Made by a program: the position numbers and the translations under genes. From Sphingobacterium faecale (GTDB lineage: Bacteria; Bacteroidota; Bacteroidia; Sphingobacteriales; Sphingobacteriaceae), in contig NZ_JAERTY010000004.1 in the NCBI RefSeq assembly GCF_016746095.1, positions 248,001 through 312,000 on the forward strand: a stretch of DNA of 64,000 bases, in the 5' to 3' direction. Below the pieces are notes generated by a model, which worked only from the letters and a program-made list of their open reading frames with translations, had not been told where the DNA came from and searched no databases. Positions 53,958-63,350 of this stretch are shown here, piece after piece (the first letter of the stretch is position 1; the number at the start of each line of letters is the position of its first letter).

Positions 53958-54236
53958 ATGGCTACTAAAACAACATTTGATTTCAATAATGAGAACATAA
54001 CAAGCGGTGTTCAGAATATTTTCAAAGTAGTACAGGACAGCAAACTTACCGTATCCTCCAGCGAAGGTAAACAGTGGTTAAGTATTCCACTGATATTTGG
54101 ATTGCTCATCGGTATAATCTTTCCTTTCGTCGCTGTTATAATCGTTGCACTAGTCTTACTTCGTGTGATTAAAGTAACTGTCGAACGCGAGATCCAGGAT
54201 AATGTGAATGGCCAAAAGGCAATAGATGCTAAGTAA
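53958..54236 (+). CDS. DUF4342-like small membrane protein
   Basis: 92-aa protein. A soluble N-terminal part with the pattern VQDSKLTVSSSEGKQWLSIP is followed by one long hydrophobic segment (about 47-69) and a charged tail (VIKVTVEREIQDNV), the arrangement of DUF4342 proteins. Function unknown. Single gene with its own promoter and a GCAAGC/GCTTGC hairpin after it. Confidence 0.8.
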   Translation: MATKTTFDFNNENITSGVQNIFKVVQDSKLTVSSSEGKQWLSIPLIFGLLIGIIFPFVAVIIVALVLLRVIKVTVEREIQDNVNGQKAIDAK

Positions 54237-54251
54237 AAACGGAACGCCCCT

Positions 54252-54276
54252 GCAAGCTTCAATGCTTGCTTTAGTT
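54252..54276 (+). terminator. Hairpin after the DUF4342-like gene
   Basis: 6-bp stem (GCAAGC at 54252-54257, GCTTGC at 54264-54269), loop TTCAAT, followed by TTTAG. It lies 15 nt after the stop codon. Confidence 0.45.
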
Positions 54277-54401
54277 TATCGAAAAGAAATAAAATTTCGT
54301 TAATTATGTGTTAAGATCAATGTTGAGATGAACCGAATGGCACCTCACTTGTCCTATGCGTGTGACATCAGTTTTGTAACACACAACTTAATTACACACA
54401 T

Positions 54402-54785
54402 ATGAAAACGACAATTAAAATCTTAAGCCTATTGTTCATTGCAGTATTTACTTTAGCATCATGCAGCAAAGATGACGATCCAGCGGACAATGACCTATTT
54501 ATTGGGAAGTACGAAGGTACCGTTTCCTTTAAAAGCACAAAAGACGGAGACACCGATGTTCCATCAACAAATGGTTCGGTAACGGTCACCAAGATTGGTG
54601 ACACGTACTCTTTTAACTTTTCAAATGGGATTCCAAGCATTAAAGATATCACCATGAAAAAGGGAGATAACAACACTATTATGTTCAGCGATAATGGCAT
54701 CGGGACCATTACAGTAACAGCTTCCAACCTATCCGTTGCCTTTACAAAAGATGGCAGAGGTTGGCTAGCGGATTGCAAACGTTAA
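54402..54785 (+). CDS. Hypothetical lipoprotein, 127 aa
   Basis: Signal peptide with lipobox LASC (about Cys21), then an acidic linker (SKDDDPADND) and a beta-rich domain of alternating strands (YEGTVSFKSTKDG, GSVTVTKIGDTYSF, GIGTITVTASNLSV). Typical of small Bacteroidota lipocalin- or barrel-like lipoproteins with no known function. Ends in ADCKR. Stand-alone. Confidence 0.85.
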   Translation: MKTTIKILSLLFIAVFTLASCSKDDDPADNDLFIGKYEGTVSFKSTKDGDTDVPSTNGSVTVTKIGDTYSFNFSNGIPSIKDITMKKGDNNTIMFSDNGIGTITVTASNLSVAFTKDGRGWLADCKR

Positions 54786-55069
54786 GTCGTATCAAAAAAA
54801 ATACAAAGAAAGTTTTACTTAGTGTAATAAATACACTATATTTGTATCATCATAATTTAGGTTTATAATTGGTTATTAAAGGTTTTCATTCTCCCCGTTT
54901 GAAAACCTTTATTTCAAACTTCAGACCGACTGATACACAAAGTAGAATTAGATTTTTCAAAATTATACATGTTTAATAAGTAGTCTTCTGTGCGTTGGAA
55001 AACTACAAAAAAAAGAGGAAAGCGATGTAAATCACCTTCCTCTTTTTACTAATTACTTCCTTAGCCCAA
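54786..55069 (+). other. 284-nt spacer between converging lipoprotein and sdhB
   Basis: AT-rich. TATATTTG at 54838-54845 is a match to TAnnTTTG but no gene follows it. The only clear element is the sdh terminator at 55007-55047. Confidence 0.45.
55007..55047 (-). terminator. Intrinsic terminator of the porin-dct-sdhCAB operon
   Basis: 11-bp stem (55010-55020 with 55037-55047) with further imperfect pairing inside. Read on the minus strand, the stem is followed by a run of T (complement of A at 55007-55014), 22 nt after the sdhB stop. Confidence 0.85.
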
Positions 55070-55816
55070 TTACTTTCTCCGCGTCAGCGCCCGATTGTAT
55101 TCATAGTTCATCCGTGCGATATTCAGAACCGATATACCTTGTGGACACTCCACTTCACATGCTTCCGTATTCGAACAGTGTCCAAATTCCTCTGCATCCA
55201 TCTGCTCCACCATCCGGATTACCCTTTCCTGTCTTTCCTCTTTACCTTGAGGGAGCAATACCAGATGGTTTATTTTTGCCGACGTAAACAAGGCTGCACT
55301 ACTATTCTTACAAGTCGCCACACAGGCACCGCATCCTATACAAGCGGCCGCATCGAACGCCTCTTCAGTAACCTGATGACTAACCGGCAATGCATGCGCA
55401 TCAGGAGCCTGTCCAGTATTCGTAGATACAAATCCTCCACTTGAAATAATCCGATCAAATGCCGAACGATCCACCCGTAAGTCTCTTTTTATAGGGAAAG
55501 CCTGTGACCTAAAAGGTTCTATAAAAATCGTTTCATTGTCTGTAAAAGACCGTAAGTGCAACTGGCAGGTAGTCGTATTCTGGAGCGGTCCATGCGCAAT
55601 ACCATTTATCATCATTCCACATTGTCCACATATCCCCTCGCGGCAATCATGGTCAAATTCGACAGGTTCATCCCCCGTCAGTATCAAGCGTTCATTCAGG
55701 GTATCCAACATTTCTAAGAATGACATGTGCGGATTTAGATCTTCAAGCACATAATCAACCAATTTACCTTGTGATTCCCGGTCTTTCTGACGCCAAACTT
55801 TAAGATTTAACTTCAT
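55070..55816 (-). CDS. sdhB: Succinate dehydrogenase/fumarate reductase iron-sulfur subunit
   Basis: 248-aa iron-sulfur subunit. Ligands of the [2Fe-2S] centre are in CREGICGQCGMM and the later Cys of TTCQLHL; the [4Fe-4S] and [3Fe-4S] ligands are in CIGCGACVATC and CSNTEACEVECPQGI. The N-terminus (NLKVWRQKD) suits the Bacteroidota type with a single five-haem-like cytochrome b subunit. Last gene of the operon, 51 nt after sdhA. Confidence 0.95.
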   Translation of the reverse strand: MKLNLKVWRQKDRESQGKLVDYVLEDLNPHMSFLEMLDTLNERLILTGDEPVEFDHDCREGICGQCGMMINGIAHGPLQNTTTCQLHLRSFTDNETIFIEPFRSQAFPIKRDLRVDRSAFDRIISSGGFVSTNTGQAPDAHALPVSHQVTEEAFDAAACIGCGACVATCKNSSAALFTSAKINHLVLLPQGKEERQERVIRMVEQMDAEEFGHCSNTEACEVECPQGISVLNIARMNYEYNRALTRRK

Positions 55817-55867
55817 ATATAATTCCTTTCTGAGCCGTCTGTTGCCAGATCGGTCTGACTTTTAATG

Positions 55868-57793
55868 TTACTTATAACTGCGCACAATAGGCTTTAATAC
55901 TTCAAATGTAAGTTCCTCCTTATGCAGGACCGGATCAGCGTCCGCCCCCGCCCACTCCCAAGCGGAGATAAACTGAAACTCGGCATCATTCCGCATGGCT
56001 TCACCTTCTGTAGTTTGATATTCTTCCCGGAAATGCGCACCGCAGGACTCATTTCTGCTCAATGCATCAAAACACATCAACTCACCAATCTCCAAATAAT
56101 CAGATACGCGCCCTGCCTTTTCCAATTCACTGTTCATCATAATGGAGTCTCCCGGTATCTTAACATTTTTATAAAAATCCTCACGGAGTTTTCTGATTTC
56201 CACAATAGCCCCTTTCAAGCCTGCCTCATTACGTGCCAGGCCACAATAGTCATATAGAATCTTCCCTAATGTCTTATGGTAATAGTCCACCGTCTTATTT
56301 CCTGCAATAGCCAATAGCTTCCTGAGGTTTGCTTCTACGGCTTCCTGTGCCTTATCAAACGCTGGATGCTGATCATCGATCTTTCCGGTATGTATATCCC
56401 CCGACAGGTAATTCGCTACCGTATAAGGCGCTATAAAATACCCATCTACCGAGGCCTGCAACAAGGAGTTGGCTCCCAATCTATTGGCACCATGATCTGC
56501 AAAATTAGCCTCTCCCAAAGCAAACAGTCCAGGCACCGTAGTCATCAACTCATAGTCTACCCACAGTCCCCCCATAGAGAAGTGCGCAGAGGGTGAAATC
56601 ATCATCGGTTCTTCGTAGGCATCAAATCCCGTAATCTTGCGGTACATATCAAACAGATTACCGTACTTTTCCTCAATCTTAGCGCGTCCCTGCTCCTTGA
56701 TGGCTTTCGCAAAATCAAGATACACCGCATTCTTCAGTGGCCCGATTCCAAAACCAGCATCAATCCGTTCTTTGGCAGCCCTAGAAGATATATCACGAGG
56801 TGCCAGGTTACCGAATGCAGGATACCTTCTTTCCAGATAATAGTCCCGTTCATTTTCGGGAATATCATTTGGCTTTCTAGTTTCACCCGTATTCAACGGT
56901 ACCCATATCCGTCCGTCGTTACGGAGCGATTCGGACATAAGTGTCAGCTTCGACTGATAGTCTCCTGACTGTGGCAGGGAAGTCGGGTGGATCTGTATCC
57001 AGCTCGGGCTGGCCATCAAAGCTCCCTTCTTATGTGCACGCCATATGGCAGATCCATTACAGCCCATTGCCAATGTAGATAGGTAGTATATCTTCCCATA
57101 TCCTCCTGTAGCCAAAATAACCGCATGCCCGGCATGCCTTTCTAAAACACCTGTATCAAGGTTACGCACGATGATCCCCCTAGCTTTTCCATCGATCAAT
57201 ACCAGATCGAGCATCTCATGCCGCGAATACAGCTTTACAGTTCCTTTTCCAACCTGCCGCATCAACGCCTGATAAGCGCCTAGAAGCAACTGCTGTCCTG
57301 TCTGCCCACGTGCATAGAAAGTTCTGCTCACCTGTACCCCACCAAAAGAGCGGTTATTTAGGTAACCACCGTATTCCCGACCAAAAGGAACGCCCTGTGC
57401 TACAGCCTGATCGATGAGATTCAGCGAACATTCCGCCATACGGTATACATTTGCTTCACGGGCCCTAAAATCCCCTCCTTTCAAGGTATCTACAAACATA
57501 CGGTACACACTATCGCCATCATTCTTATAGTTTTTGGCGGCATTTACCCCTCCCTGTGCAGCGACAGAATGCGCCCGTCTTGGGCTATCCTGAAAACAAA
57601 AAGCCTTCACCTGGTACCCCATCTCGGCCAGCGAAGCTGCAATCGAGCTCCCTGCCAGTCCTGTACCAACTACAATAACTTCCAATTTCTTACGGTTTGC
57701 TGGATTGACCAACTTAGCCGTTTTCTTAAAATTCTCCCATTTTTGCTCCAACGAGCCTTCAGGGATTTTAGCATCTAAGTTCATTCTGTTCAA
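55868..57793 (-). CDS. sdhA: Succinate dehydrogenase/fumarate reductase flavoprotein subunit
   Basis: 641-aa catalytic subunit. FAD motif [19 protein letters not shown] (about 41-59), the covalent-flavin His region [15 protein letters not shown], and the active-site segment [16 protein letters not shown]. The substrate-binding Arg and His lie in RLGANSLL and in the EYGGYLN regions. Length and a long insert are as in the quinol:fumarate reductase-like (B-type) enzymes of the Bacteroidota, which can run in either direction depending on oxygen. Confidence 0.96.
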   Translation of the reverse strand: MNRMNLDAKIPEGSLEQKWENFKKTAKLVNPANRKKLEVIVVGTGLAGSSIAASLAEMGYQVKAFCFQDSPRRAHSVAAQGGVNAAKNYKNDGDSVYRMFVDTLKGGDFRAREANVYRMAECSLNLIDQAVAQGVPFGREYGGYLNNRSFGGVQVSRTFYARGQTGQQLLLGAYQALMRQVGKGTVKLYSRHEMLDLVLIDGKARGIIVRNLDTGVLERHAGHAVILATGGYGKIYYLSTLAMGCNGSAIWRAHKKGALMASPSWIQIHPTSLPQSGDYQSKLTLMSESLRNDGRIWVPLNTGETRKPNDIPENERDYYLERRYPAFGNLAPRDISSRAAKERIDAGFGIGPLKNAVYLDFAKAIKEQGRAKIEEKYGNLFDMYRKITGFDAYEEPMMISPSAHFSMGGLWVDYELMTTVPGLFALGEANFADHGANRLGANSLLQASVDGYFIAPYTVANYLSGDIHTGKIDDQHPAFDKAQEAVEANLRKLLAIAGNKTVDYYHKTLGKILYDYCGLARNEAGLKGAIVEIRKLREDFYKNVKIPGDSIMMNSELEKAGRVSDYLEIGELMCFDALSRNESCGAHFREEYQTTEGEAMRNDAEFQFISAWEWAGADADPVLHKEELTFEVLKPIVRSYK

Positions 57794-57801
57794 TCTTAAG
57801 T

Positions 57802-58458
57802 TTAACCCGTAGTGATAAATATATAAATAGGCATCATGGCAAATCCTGCACAGACCAGGATAGCATATACCGCACCTGCAACCTTTATCCAGCGTACATA
57901 TTTAGGATGGAATACCCCGAGGGTACGTAGTGCACTATGCACTCCATGAATGAGATGATAGCACAGTGCTACCATGGACAATACATAAATAACCACATAC
58001 CACCATTCCTGAAATGTGGTCACAACCAACTGGTAGAGGTCTTTATTTCCATTGCTATCTACCGGTAGTGTCCCAAATTTGTACACGTACCAAAAATTCT
58101 GAAAATGAATGACCAAAAAGATGAGTATCAGCGTACCGAGCACGCCCATATTACGGCTATACCACTTACTGGCGCGCCCCCTTTGGTCTTTTTGATAGGG
58201 CTTAGCAGCCTTTTTGTTTTTTGAGGTAATAATCAAGGCATCTATCACATGGACGATAATACTGAGATAAAGCACATACGAAACCATCTTTATCAATCCG
58301 TTGCCTGAGAGAAAATGAGAATACCAGTTAAATTGTAGACGGGCTTCTTCTACCGGCAGGAACAACTGTAGATTTCCTAATAAATGTATAATTAGAAAGA
58401 ACCCCAGAAAAAGTCCCGTCAGGCATAAAAGCATTTTACGAGATAATGTTGTCAACAT
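57802..58458 (-). CDS. sdhC: Succinate dehydrogenase/fumarate reductase cytochrome b subunit
   Basis: 218 aa from Met at 58458 ([13 protein letters not shown]); the frame starts nine codons earlier, overlapping the transporter gene. Five membrane helices with His residues suited to two haem b groups ([31 protein letters not shown]). Single-subunit membrane anchor of the B-type complex. The gap to sdhA is 8 nt. Confidence 0.93.
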   Translation of the reverse strand: MLTTLSRKMLLCLTGLFLGFFLIIHLLGNLQLFLPVEEARLQFNWYSHFLSGNGLIKMVSYVLYLSIIVHVIDALIITSKNKKAAKPYQKDQRGRASKWYSRNMGVLGTLILIFLVIHFQNFWYVYKFGTLPVDSNGNKDLYQLVVTTFQEWWYVVIYVLSMVALCYHLIHGVHSALRTLGVFHPKYVRWIKVAGAVYAILVCAGFAMMPIYIFITTG

Positions 58459-58471
58459 CGCAATATATATT

Positions 58472-59902
58472 TTAATAATAACCAATTACTTTCATCCACA
58501 ATCCACCCACGGCCATATAGATCACCAGCAGCAGAATACCGATTTCCAGTCCCCTTAGCCACCAGGCTTTCAGCTCGACATAGCCGCTACCAAAATACAC
58601 CGGCGCAGGCCCATGTCCATAATGGGTCAGCACGCCATAGATAGAGCCCATGAACCCCAGCATCATAGCCAGCAGCATTCCTGGTATACCTAAAGATATC
58701 CCCACACTCAGCAAGGCCGCATACATAGCCGCCACATGCGCTGTAGCACTTGCAAAAATATAATGGCTGAAAAAGTAGACTAATACGATCACCGGAAATG
58801 CTACCATCCAGCTGAGCCCGCCGATCTGCACTTTGACCAAGTCGCTAAACCAGCCTATAAAACCGAGCTCATTGAGTGAGCTGGCCATCATCACCAGTAC
58901 AGCAAACCATACGATCGTATCCCAGGCCCCTTTCTCCGCCTTCACATCTTCCCAGGTCAGAACCGACGTCAACAACAGCAACGTCAACCCGATAAATGCC
59001 GTAGTCGTCGCATCGATGGAAAGTGCTCCTCCAAAAATCCACAGCGCCAATAACACAAAAAATGCAAGCAACATCAGCCATTCGTTGACTTTTATAGGGC
59101 CCATTTCTTTCAACTTTTCACTCGCCATCTTAGGCGCATCACCAGTTTTTTTCAATTCGGGAGGGTATATTTTATACATCACCAACGGTACAATAAAAAA
59201 TGCCGCAAGACCAGGGATGAAACCGGCCGCGGCCCACGACATCCAGGTGATATCAACCCCCAGATTGGCAGCAAACTTTTGACACATCGGATTACTGGCT
59301 GTACCCGTCAGGAACATCGACGAGGTAATCAAGTTCATGTAATAACTATTGAGTGTCAAAAAAGAACCTAGCTTACGGTGCGTCTTCGGATCATCGGGTA
59401 CAGACCCAAAACTCATCGCCATGGACTTCATGATTGGATATATAATCCCTCCTCCCCGCGCCGTATTGCTCGGTATCGCTGGCGCTAAACACATATCTGC
59501 CAAGCCCAATCCATATGCTAGTCCGAGCGAACTTTTACCAAAAACCTTAATAAAAAGGAAAGCGATCCGGTTTCCGAGTCCCGTCTTAATAAAACCACGG
59601 GCAATAAAAAAGGAAATACCGATCAGCCAGATTACCTTATCGCCAAAGCCACTCAATGCCTTTACAATAGAAGCACCAGGGTTGCCAGGAGCAAGGACCT
59701 GTGTCAATGCCGTAAAACCGATGGCCATCATACACATTGTCCCCATAGGGGCTGCCTTGAGGATGATTCCCAGAATTGTAGAAGCAAATATGGCAAACAG
59801 GTGCCAGGCCTCAGGTGTCACGCCTTCAGGTGCTGGGGTAAACCAAAGCGCCAGCGCAATTAAAAAAGTAATCCCTACTCTCTTGATATTTATTTCTTTC
59901 AT
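58472..59902 (-). CDS. DASS-family dicarboxylate transporter
   Basis: 476 aa from Met at 59902 (MKEINIKRVGITFL). The longer frame to 59953 overlaps the porin and is not family-like. About twelve membrane segments, with the two SNT-type helix-hairpin motifs: PAIPSNTARGGG near residue 150 and SATAHVAAMYAA near 390. The SNT motif and arrangement match CitT/TtdT-type C4-dicarboxylate (succinate/tartrate) carriers. Placed between a porin and sdhCAB, it suits succinate or fumarate exchange. Confidence 0.92.
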   Translation of the reverse strand: MKEINIKRVGITFLIALALWFTPAPEGVTPEAWHLFAIFASTILGIILKAAPMGTMCMMAIGFTALTQVLAPGNPGASIVKALSGFGDKVIWLIGISFFIARGFIKTGLGNRIAFLFIKVFGKSSLGLAYGLGLADMCLAPAIPSNTARGGGIIYPIMKSMAMSFGSVPDDPKTHRKLGSFLTLNSYYMNLITSSMFLTGTASNPMCQKFAANLGVDITWMSWAAAGFIPGLAAFFIVPLVMYKIYPPELKKTGDAPKMASEKLKEMGPIKVNEWLMLLAFFVLLALWIFGGALSIDATTTAFIGLTLLLLTSVLTWEDVKAEKGAWDTIVWFAVLVMMASSLNELGFIGWFSDLVKVQIGGLSWMVAFPVIVLVYFFSHYIFASATAHVAAMYAALLSVGISLGIPGMLLAMMLGFMGSIYGVLTHYGHGPAPVYFGSGYVELKAWWLRGLEIGILLLVIYMAVGGLWMKVIGYY

Positions 59903-59927
59903 ATTTAAATGATTTATTTCTCTTTCT

Positions 59928-61076
59928 TTATAGTCTACTTTGCACCTGGACAATAAACAAGTTGCCGTTATAGGTAGTCGTATTGGCTACCTGATGCTTA
60001 TAGCGATCCATCTGCATTCCTATCTGTATACGGGCGCCGTAATCTTTCAAGAACTCCAGCCCTAACATCGGAGTCAGCGTCTGACGTGGATTAGAGTCCC
60101 TGCTGAAGCTTCTATCCAGATACTCATAACGGCAGGAAGCCTCTATGGATCCTAAGTTTTTGTGTCTGATCTGATAACGCAAATTGGGTAAGAAGTAGAC
60201 ACCCCGTACGAGATAACTATTGATATCACTTGGCCTATCTTCCTCGGGAATAGTTTTGTACAGCGCATGATTAGTCGCTTGCTTACCTTCCAGCTGTAGG
60301 TCTAGATTCCATTTGGCCGAAAAAGGAATATTGCCAACAACATCCGCCCCCCAGGCATATACATCCTTTTTAATGACCTCTCCTACACCGCCGTTCACCC
60401 CGATATTCACGCCATATTTTTTAGAGAGTCCAAAAACTAGACGCGTCATATATTGCTTCCCGTTGTCGCTGTCCGAGACCTGGTTCTTTCCATTTCCATT
60501 GACTACCGAGACTGCATATTGAAAGGGCATCTTTCCGAGGTGCAGTGTCCCTCCTATTGAAGCTCCTATCTGAAAGCTGGTCCAGCCTAGCTTACCAAAT
60601 TCACTATATTGGTTCGACCAGTCCAATGACTTAATAATGTCTGCCGGAATTGTTTCCTCAATACCAAACCAAGGCCTGAACTGCCCCACAGTTATGGCCG
60701 CTTTAGGACTAAACGTGTATTTCAGGTAGGCATTTTCCAGTACACGGGTCTTCGGATCATTTTTAAAATCGGCAAGATTTACCAGTGCCACGACCTCCGT
60801 ACGTTGGCTTATTTTAGCCTGAACCTGCGCACGCATATACTTCAGCGCAAAAGAATTACTAGTTCCAGAACGGTCCTCGTGATGCTGCCCTCCCACATCT
60901 ACATCTTCATTGGTACTCACCACATAACGAGCCTGAAACAATCCTTTAAACTTGAATGTCGGGTAATTTTCAAATTTTTTGCCCCAAGTGCTATCCGGTA
61001 CCTGCGCATAGACAGGTGCAGGTCCCAGCAAGGCGATCAAGGAGTAAAAGAAAAGGTAAAGACATGTTCTTTTCAT
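59928..61076 (-). CDS. Outer-membrane porin, OprO/P-type beta barrel
   Basis: 382-aa porin. Sec signal peptide (about 1-24, VYAQ), then alternating strands such as TFKFKGLFQARYVV and MRAQVQAKISQRTEVVALVN, and a terminal strand VQVQSRL. The pattern matches phosphate-selective porin O/P-like families, though specificity cannot be read. First gene of the operon with the dicarboxylate carrier and succinate dehydrogenase, so it probably supplies dicarboxylates across the outer membrane. Confidence 0.88.
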   Translation of the reverse strand: MKRTCLYLFFYSLIALLGPAPVYAQVPDSTWGKKFENYPTFKFKGLFQARYVVSTNEDVDVGGQHHEDRSGTSNSFALKYMRAQVQAKISQRTEVVALVNLADFKNDPKTRVLENAYLKYTFSPKAAITVGQFRPWFGIEETIPADIIKSLDWSNQYSEFGKLGWTSFQIGASIGGTLHLGKMPFQYAVSVVNGNGKNQVSDSDNGKQYMTRLVFGLSKKYGVNIGVNGGVGEVIKKDVYAWGADVVGNIPFSAKWNLDLQLEGKQATNHALYKTIPEEDRPSDINSYLVRGVYFLPNLRYQIRHKNLGSIEASCRYEYLDRSFSRDSNPRQTLTPMLGLEFLKDYGARIQIGMQMDRYKHQVANTTTYNGNLFIVQVQSRL

Positions 61077-61164
61077 AGGCTAATACACAGTTACAGTTTT
61101 TCATATAGTAGTTGGTTATAGTAGATACATGAATTGTCATCAAATTGTTTTAAAAAACATTAAT

Positions 61165-61195
61165 TATAAAAAAACCGTTACGGAAAGTAACGGTT
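61165..61195 (-). terminator. Intrinsic terminator of the FAD oxidoreductase gene
   Basis: 9-bp stem (AACCGTTAC / GTAACGGTT, 61173-61181 with 61187-61195) with a five-base loop. On the minus strand, it is followed by seven T, and it begins 31 nt after the oxidoreductase stop. Confidence 0.88.
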
Positions 61196-61226
61196 GGCCA
61201 AGCTACAACAGCTTTTATGAGCGATG

Positions 61227-62432
61227 TTATCTACCAAAGGCAAATGCCTCCTGTAAGGGATGCACCTTCCCCTTGAGCCAAAAAGAAAGCATTTCCATAC
61301 CTACAACGGAGAAAGTAATGCCATTACCTCCAAATCCCAGTACGAAGTAAGCATTTTTAAAGTCTCGATGGGATCCAATATATGGAAGCCCATCTTTGGT
61401 CTCGCCAAACGTACCGGTCCATGAAAAATCAGTATAAAATGTCCTTTTAGGAAATAAGCGTTCAAAACTATTGCTGAGTTTACGCGCCTTACGTGCCAAT
61501 AGGGCGTCCCGCCTTTCTGGGTTGCTAAATTTTTCGTCACCGCCTCCTATCAATACACGCCCATCGTCCGTACAACGCATATAAATATAGGGCGCATCTG
61601 TATTCCAGGCCAGTAGATTTCTGATCGGTTGACAGGCATCTGCATCCACTTCTGAGACAATGGCATACGTACTCAATAAGTTCACGAACTTTTCCTTGAT
61701 CATGCTTTTACTTTCGTACCCCACACAATACACCACTTTCTGCGCCTGAATCTTTGCTTCCGGACCTACCGTACAGAGACTATGCCCCTTACGGTGCCTC
61801 ACCTTTTTGAGTTCCGTCCGATCAAAGACCCGCAATCCCCGCTTATGGTTATAAGCCAATAATTCATGCAATAGACAGAAAGCATCAACACTGGCCCCTT
61901 GCTGAGACAGAATACCTCCGTAAGTCTTTTCTAATCCAAAACGCTGAGATAAATCCTCCTTCGAAATCCATTCTACATCAAAGCCGCCCGCCACCCGTGC
62001 TTCCAGCTCTTTCTTCAAACCTGAAACATCTTTTTGCTTTGCCGCAAAATACAGGGACTGCTTCCGTACAAAACCAGCCTTCGAAGCGATTTTCTGGCTA
62101 ATATCTTCCAATTGATCAATGGCCTCTGAACAAGCTATATAACTTGATAAGGCCTTTTCGGTACCGATGAGCTCGCACAGCTTGTACAGCGGAACATCAA
62201 TTTCATACTGCAACATAGAGGTTGTCGCGGACGAGCTGCCGTAGCCAATCTCCCGCTTGTCGATTAGAACAGTATCGTATCCATCAGCGATACATTGATG
62301 TGCAATCAAAGCCCCGGTTATTCCGCCACCTACCACGAGAATTTCACATTCTATATCTTCCTTCAGGGAAGGATAAGAATTCAACAAACCATTCTTTACA
62401 AGCCAAAAAGGCTCCGGTGATTTCAAGTCCAT
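61227..62432 (-). CDS. FAD-dependent oxidoreductase (DAO family)
   Basis: 401-aa flavoprotein of the D-amino-acid-oxidase fold. The dinucleotide motif EILVVGGGITGALIAHQC is at about 27-44, followed by the GYGSSSATTSML segment typical of the DadA-like group; the C-terminal FAD loop is FSWTGTFGETKDGLPYIG with FVLGFGGNGITFSVVG. No signal peptide, so cytoplasmic or peripheral membrane. Substrate (amine, sugar acid or amino acid) not known. The 56-aa membrane protein gene lies 9 nt upstream on the same strand. Confidence 0.9.
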   Translation of the reverse strand: MDLKSPEPFWLVKNGLLNSYPSLKEDIECEILVVGGGITGALIAHQCIADGYDTVLIDKREIGYGSSSATTSMLQYEIDVPLYKLCELIGTEKALSSYIACSEAIDQLEDISQKIASKAGFVRKQSLYFAAKQKDVSGLKKELEARVAGGFDVEWISKEDLSQRFGLEKTYGGILSQQGASVDAFCLLHELLAYNHKRGLRVFDRTELKKVRHRKGHSLCTVGPEAKIQAQKVVYCVGYESKSMIKEKFVNLLSTYAIVSEVDADACQPIRNLLAWNTDAPYIYMRCTDDGRVLIGGGDEKFSNPERRDALLARKARKLSNSFERLFPKRTFYTDFSWTGTFGETKDGLPYIGSHRDFKNAYFVLGFGGNGITFSVVGMEMLSFWLKGKVHPLQEAFAFGR

Positions 62433-62441
62433 AAATTTTAA

Positions 62442-62612
62442 CTAATCAAAGCCTACGTCATTTTTAAAAAACACAAAATAGATAATGGCCAATATTACTA
62501 CTGCAATAGCAATCGCCCACATAATTCCCTTTCCCGCCGGCTTATCATCCGGTTCATTCTTTACCACCTCCGGTACCTGTCCCTCATATTCTTCTTTATC
62601 GTTAGTTTCCAT
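62442..62612 (-). CDS. Small single-pass membrane protein, 56 aa
   Basis: ATG at 62612, TAG at 62442. The N-terminal half is acidic and soluble (METNDKEEYEGQVPEVVKNE), then PDDKPAGKG, one strong membrane helix (IMWAIAIAVVILAIIYFVFF) and a short tail ending NDVGFD. The ordering, with a charged half and one helix, is that of a real small membrane protein. It ends 9 nt before the FAD oxidoreductase start, so it may be a co-translated membrane anchor for that enzyme. Confidence 0.75.
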   Translation of the reverse strand: METNDKEEYEGQVPEVVKNEPDDKPAGKGIMWAIAIAVVILAIIYFVFFKNDVGFD

Positions 62613-62823
62613 GATCTTAAGTTTTTGTGTAAAATGAACAGCTCAATCCCTATTTAGTTTTTAGCACTATATGAACTTGCACAAACTTTTCCCTGACCTG
62701 CAGTTAATACGGTACCTCTCCCCGAACTTTTACCTGATCTCCCGTAACTAATACCCCTATTCGATTTGTCCCTCAACTATATGCTCCTACAACTGTATTC
62801 TATGCAAACAAAAAAATAACGAT

Positions 62824-63291
62824 ATGGAAAACTTACATCAAGACACAGCAGACCTTTTGAATCAACTTATAGAAATCAACAACGATCGTATCGAAGGTTA
62901 CGAAAAAGCTATTTCTTTATTGCCCGATGAGAGCAACTATGGCTTACAGAATATTTTTGAAAAATACCGCGACCAGTCCATTCAGTTTAAAAATGAGCTG
63001 AAGCCCTTGGTTATCCGCGAGGGTGACATGCCCACTGAAGATACCCGTACCAGTGGTAAACTATTCAGAACATGGATGGAAATTAAATCTGCAGTAGCAC
63101 CGTATACGGCAAAAGCAATCCTCGAGAGCTGCGAGCGTGGGGAGGATGAATTCAAAAAAGTATATAAAGAAGGGATGACAAAGCACGCACAAATCTCTTC
63201 TGCCATTCTTTCGATTATACAGAGCCAGGCCAGCTTACAGCTCGAAGCGCATGACCACATCAAAGAATTGCGGGACAACATTGATCTATAA
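62824..63291 (+). CDS. DUF2383 / PA2169-family four-helix-bundle protein
   Basis: 155-aa protein, all helix, with the family pattern LNQLIEINNDRIEGYEKAIS at the start and helices spaced as in a ferritin-like bundle. Residues such as E-GYE and LESCERGEDEF may be metal ligands but a full ferritin site is not visible. Proteins of this family are often induced under stress; no activity is known. Single gene, with a spacer of 211 nt upstream. Confidence 0.88.
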   Translation: MENLHQDTADLLNQLIEINNDRIEGYEKAISLLPDESNYGLQNIFEKYRDQSIQFKNELKPLVIREGDMPTEDTRTSGKLFRTWMEIKSAVAPYTAKAILESCERGEDEFKKVYKEGMTKHAQISSAILSIIQSQASLQLEAHDHIKELRDNIDL

Positions 63292-63350
63292 TGGATTTCA
63301 AAAGACCAGATAAGGATATATTACCGTTTTATATAAATGGCAATATATCC

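Noticed and set aside
54838..54845. TATATTTG as a promoter
   Set aside because: No gene on the plus strand follows it; it lies between two converging genes.
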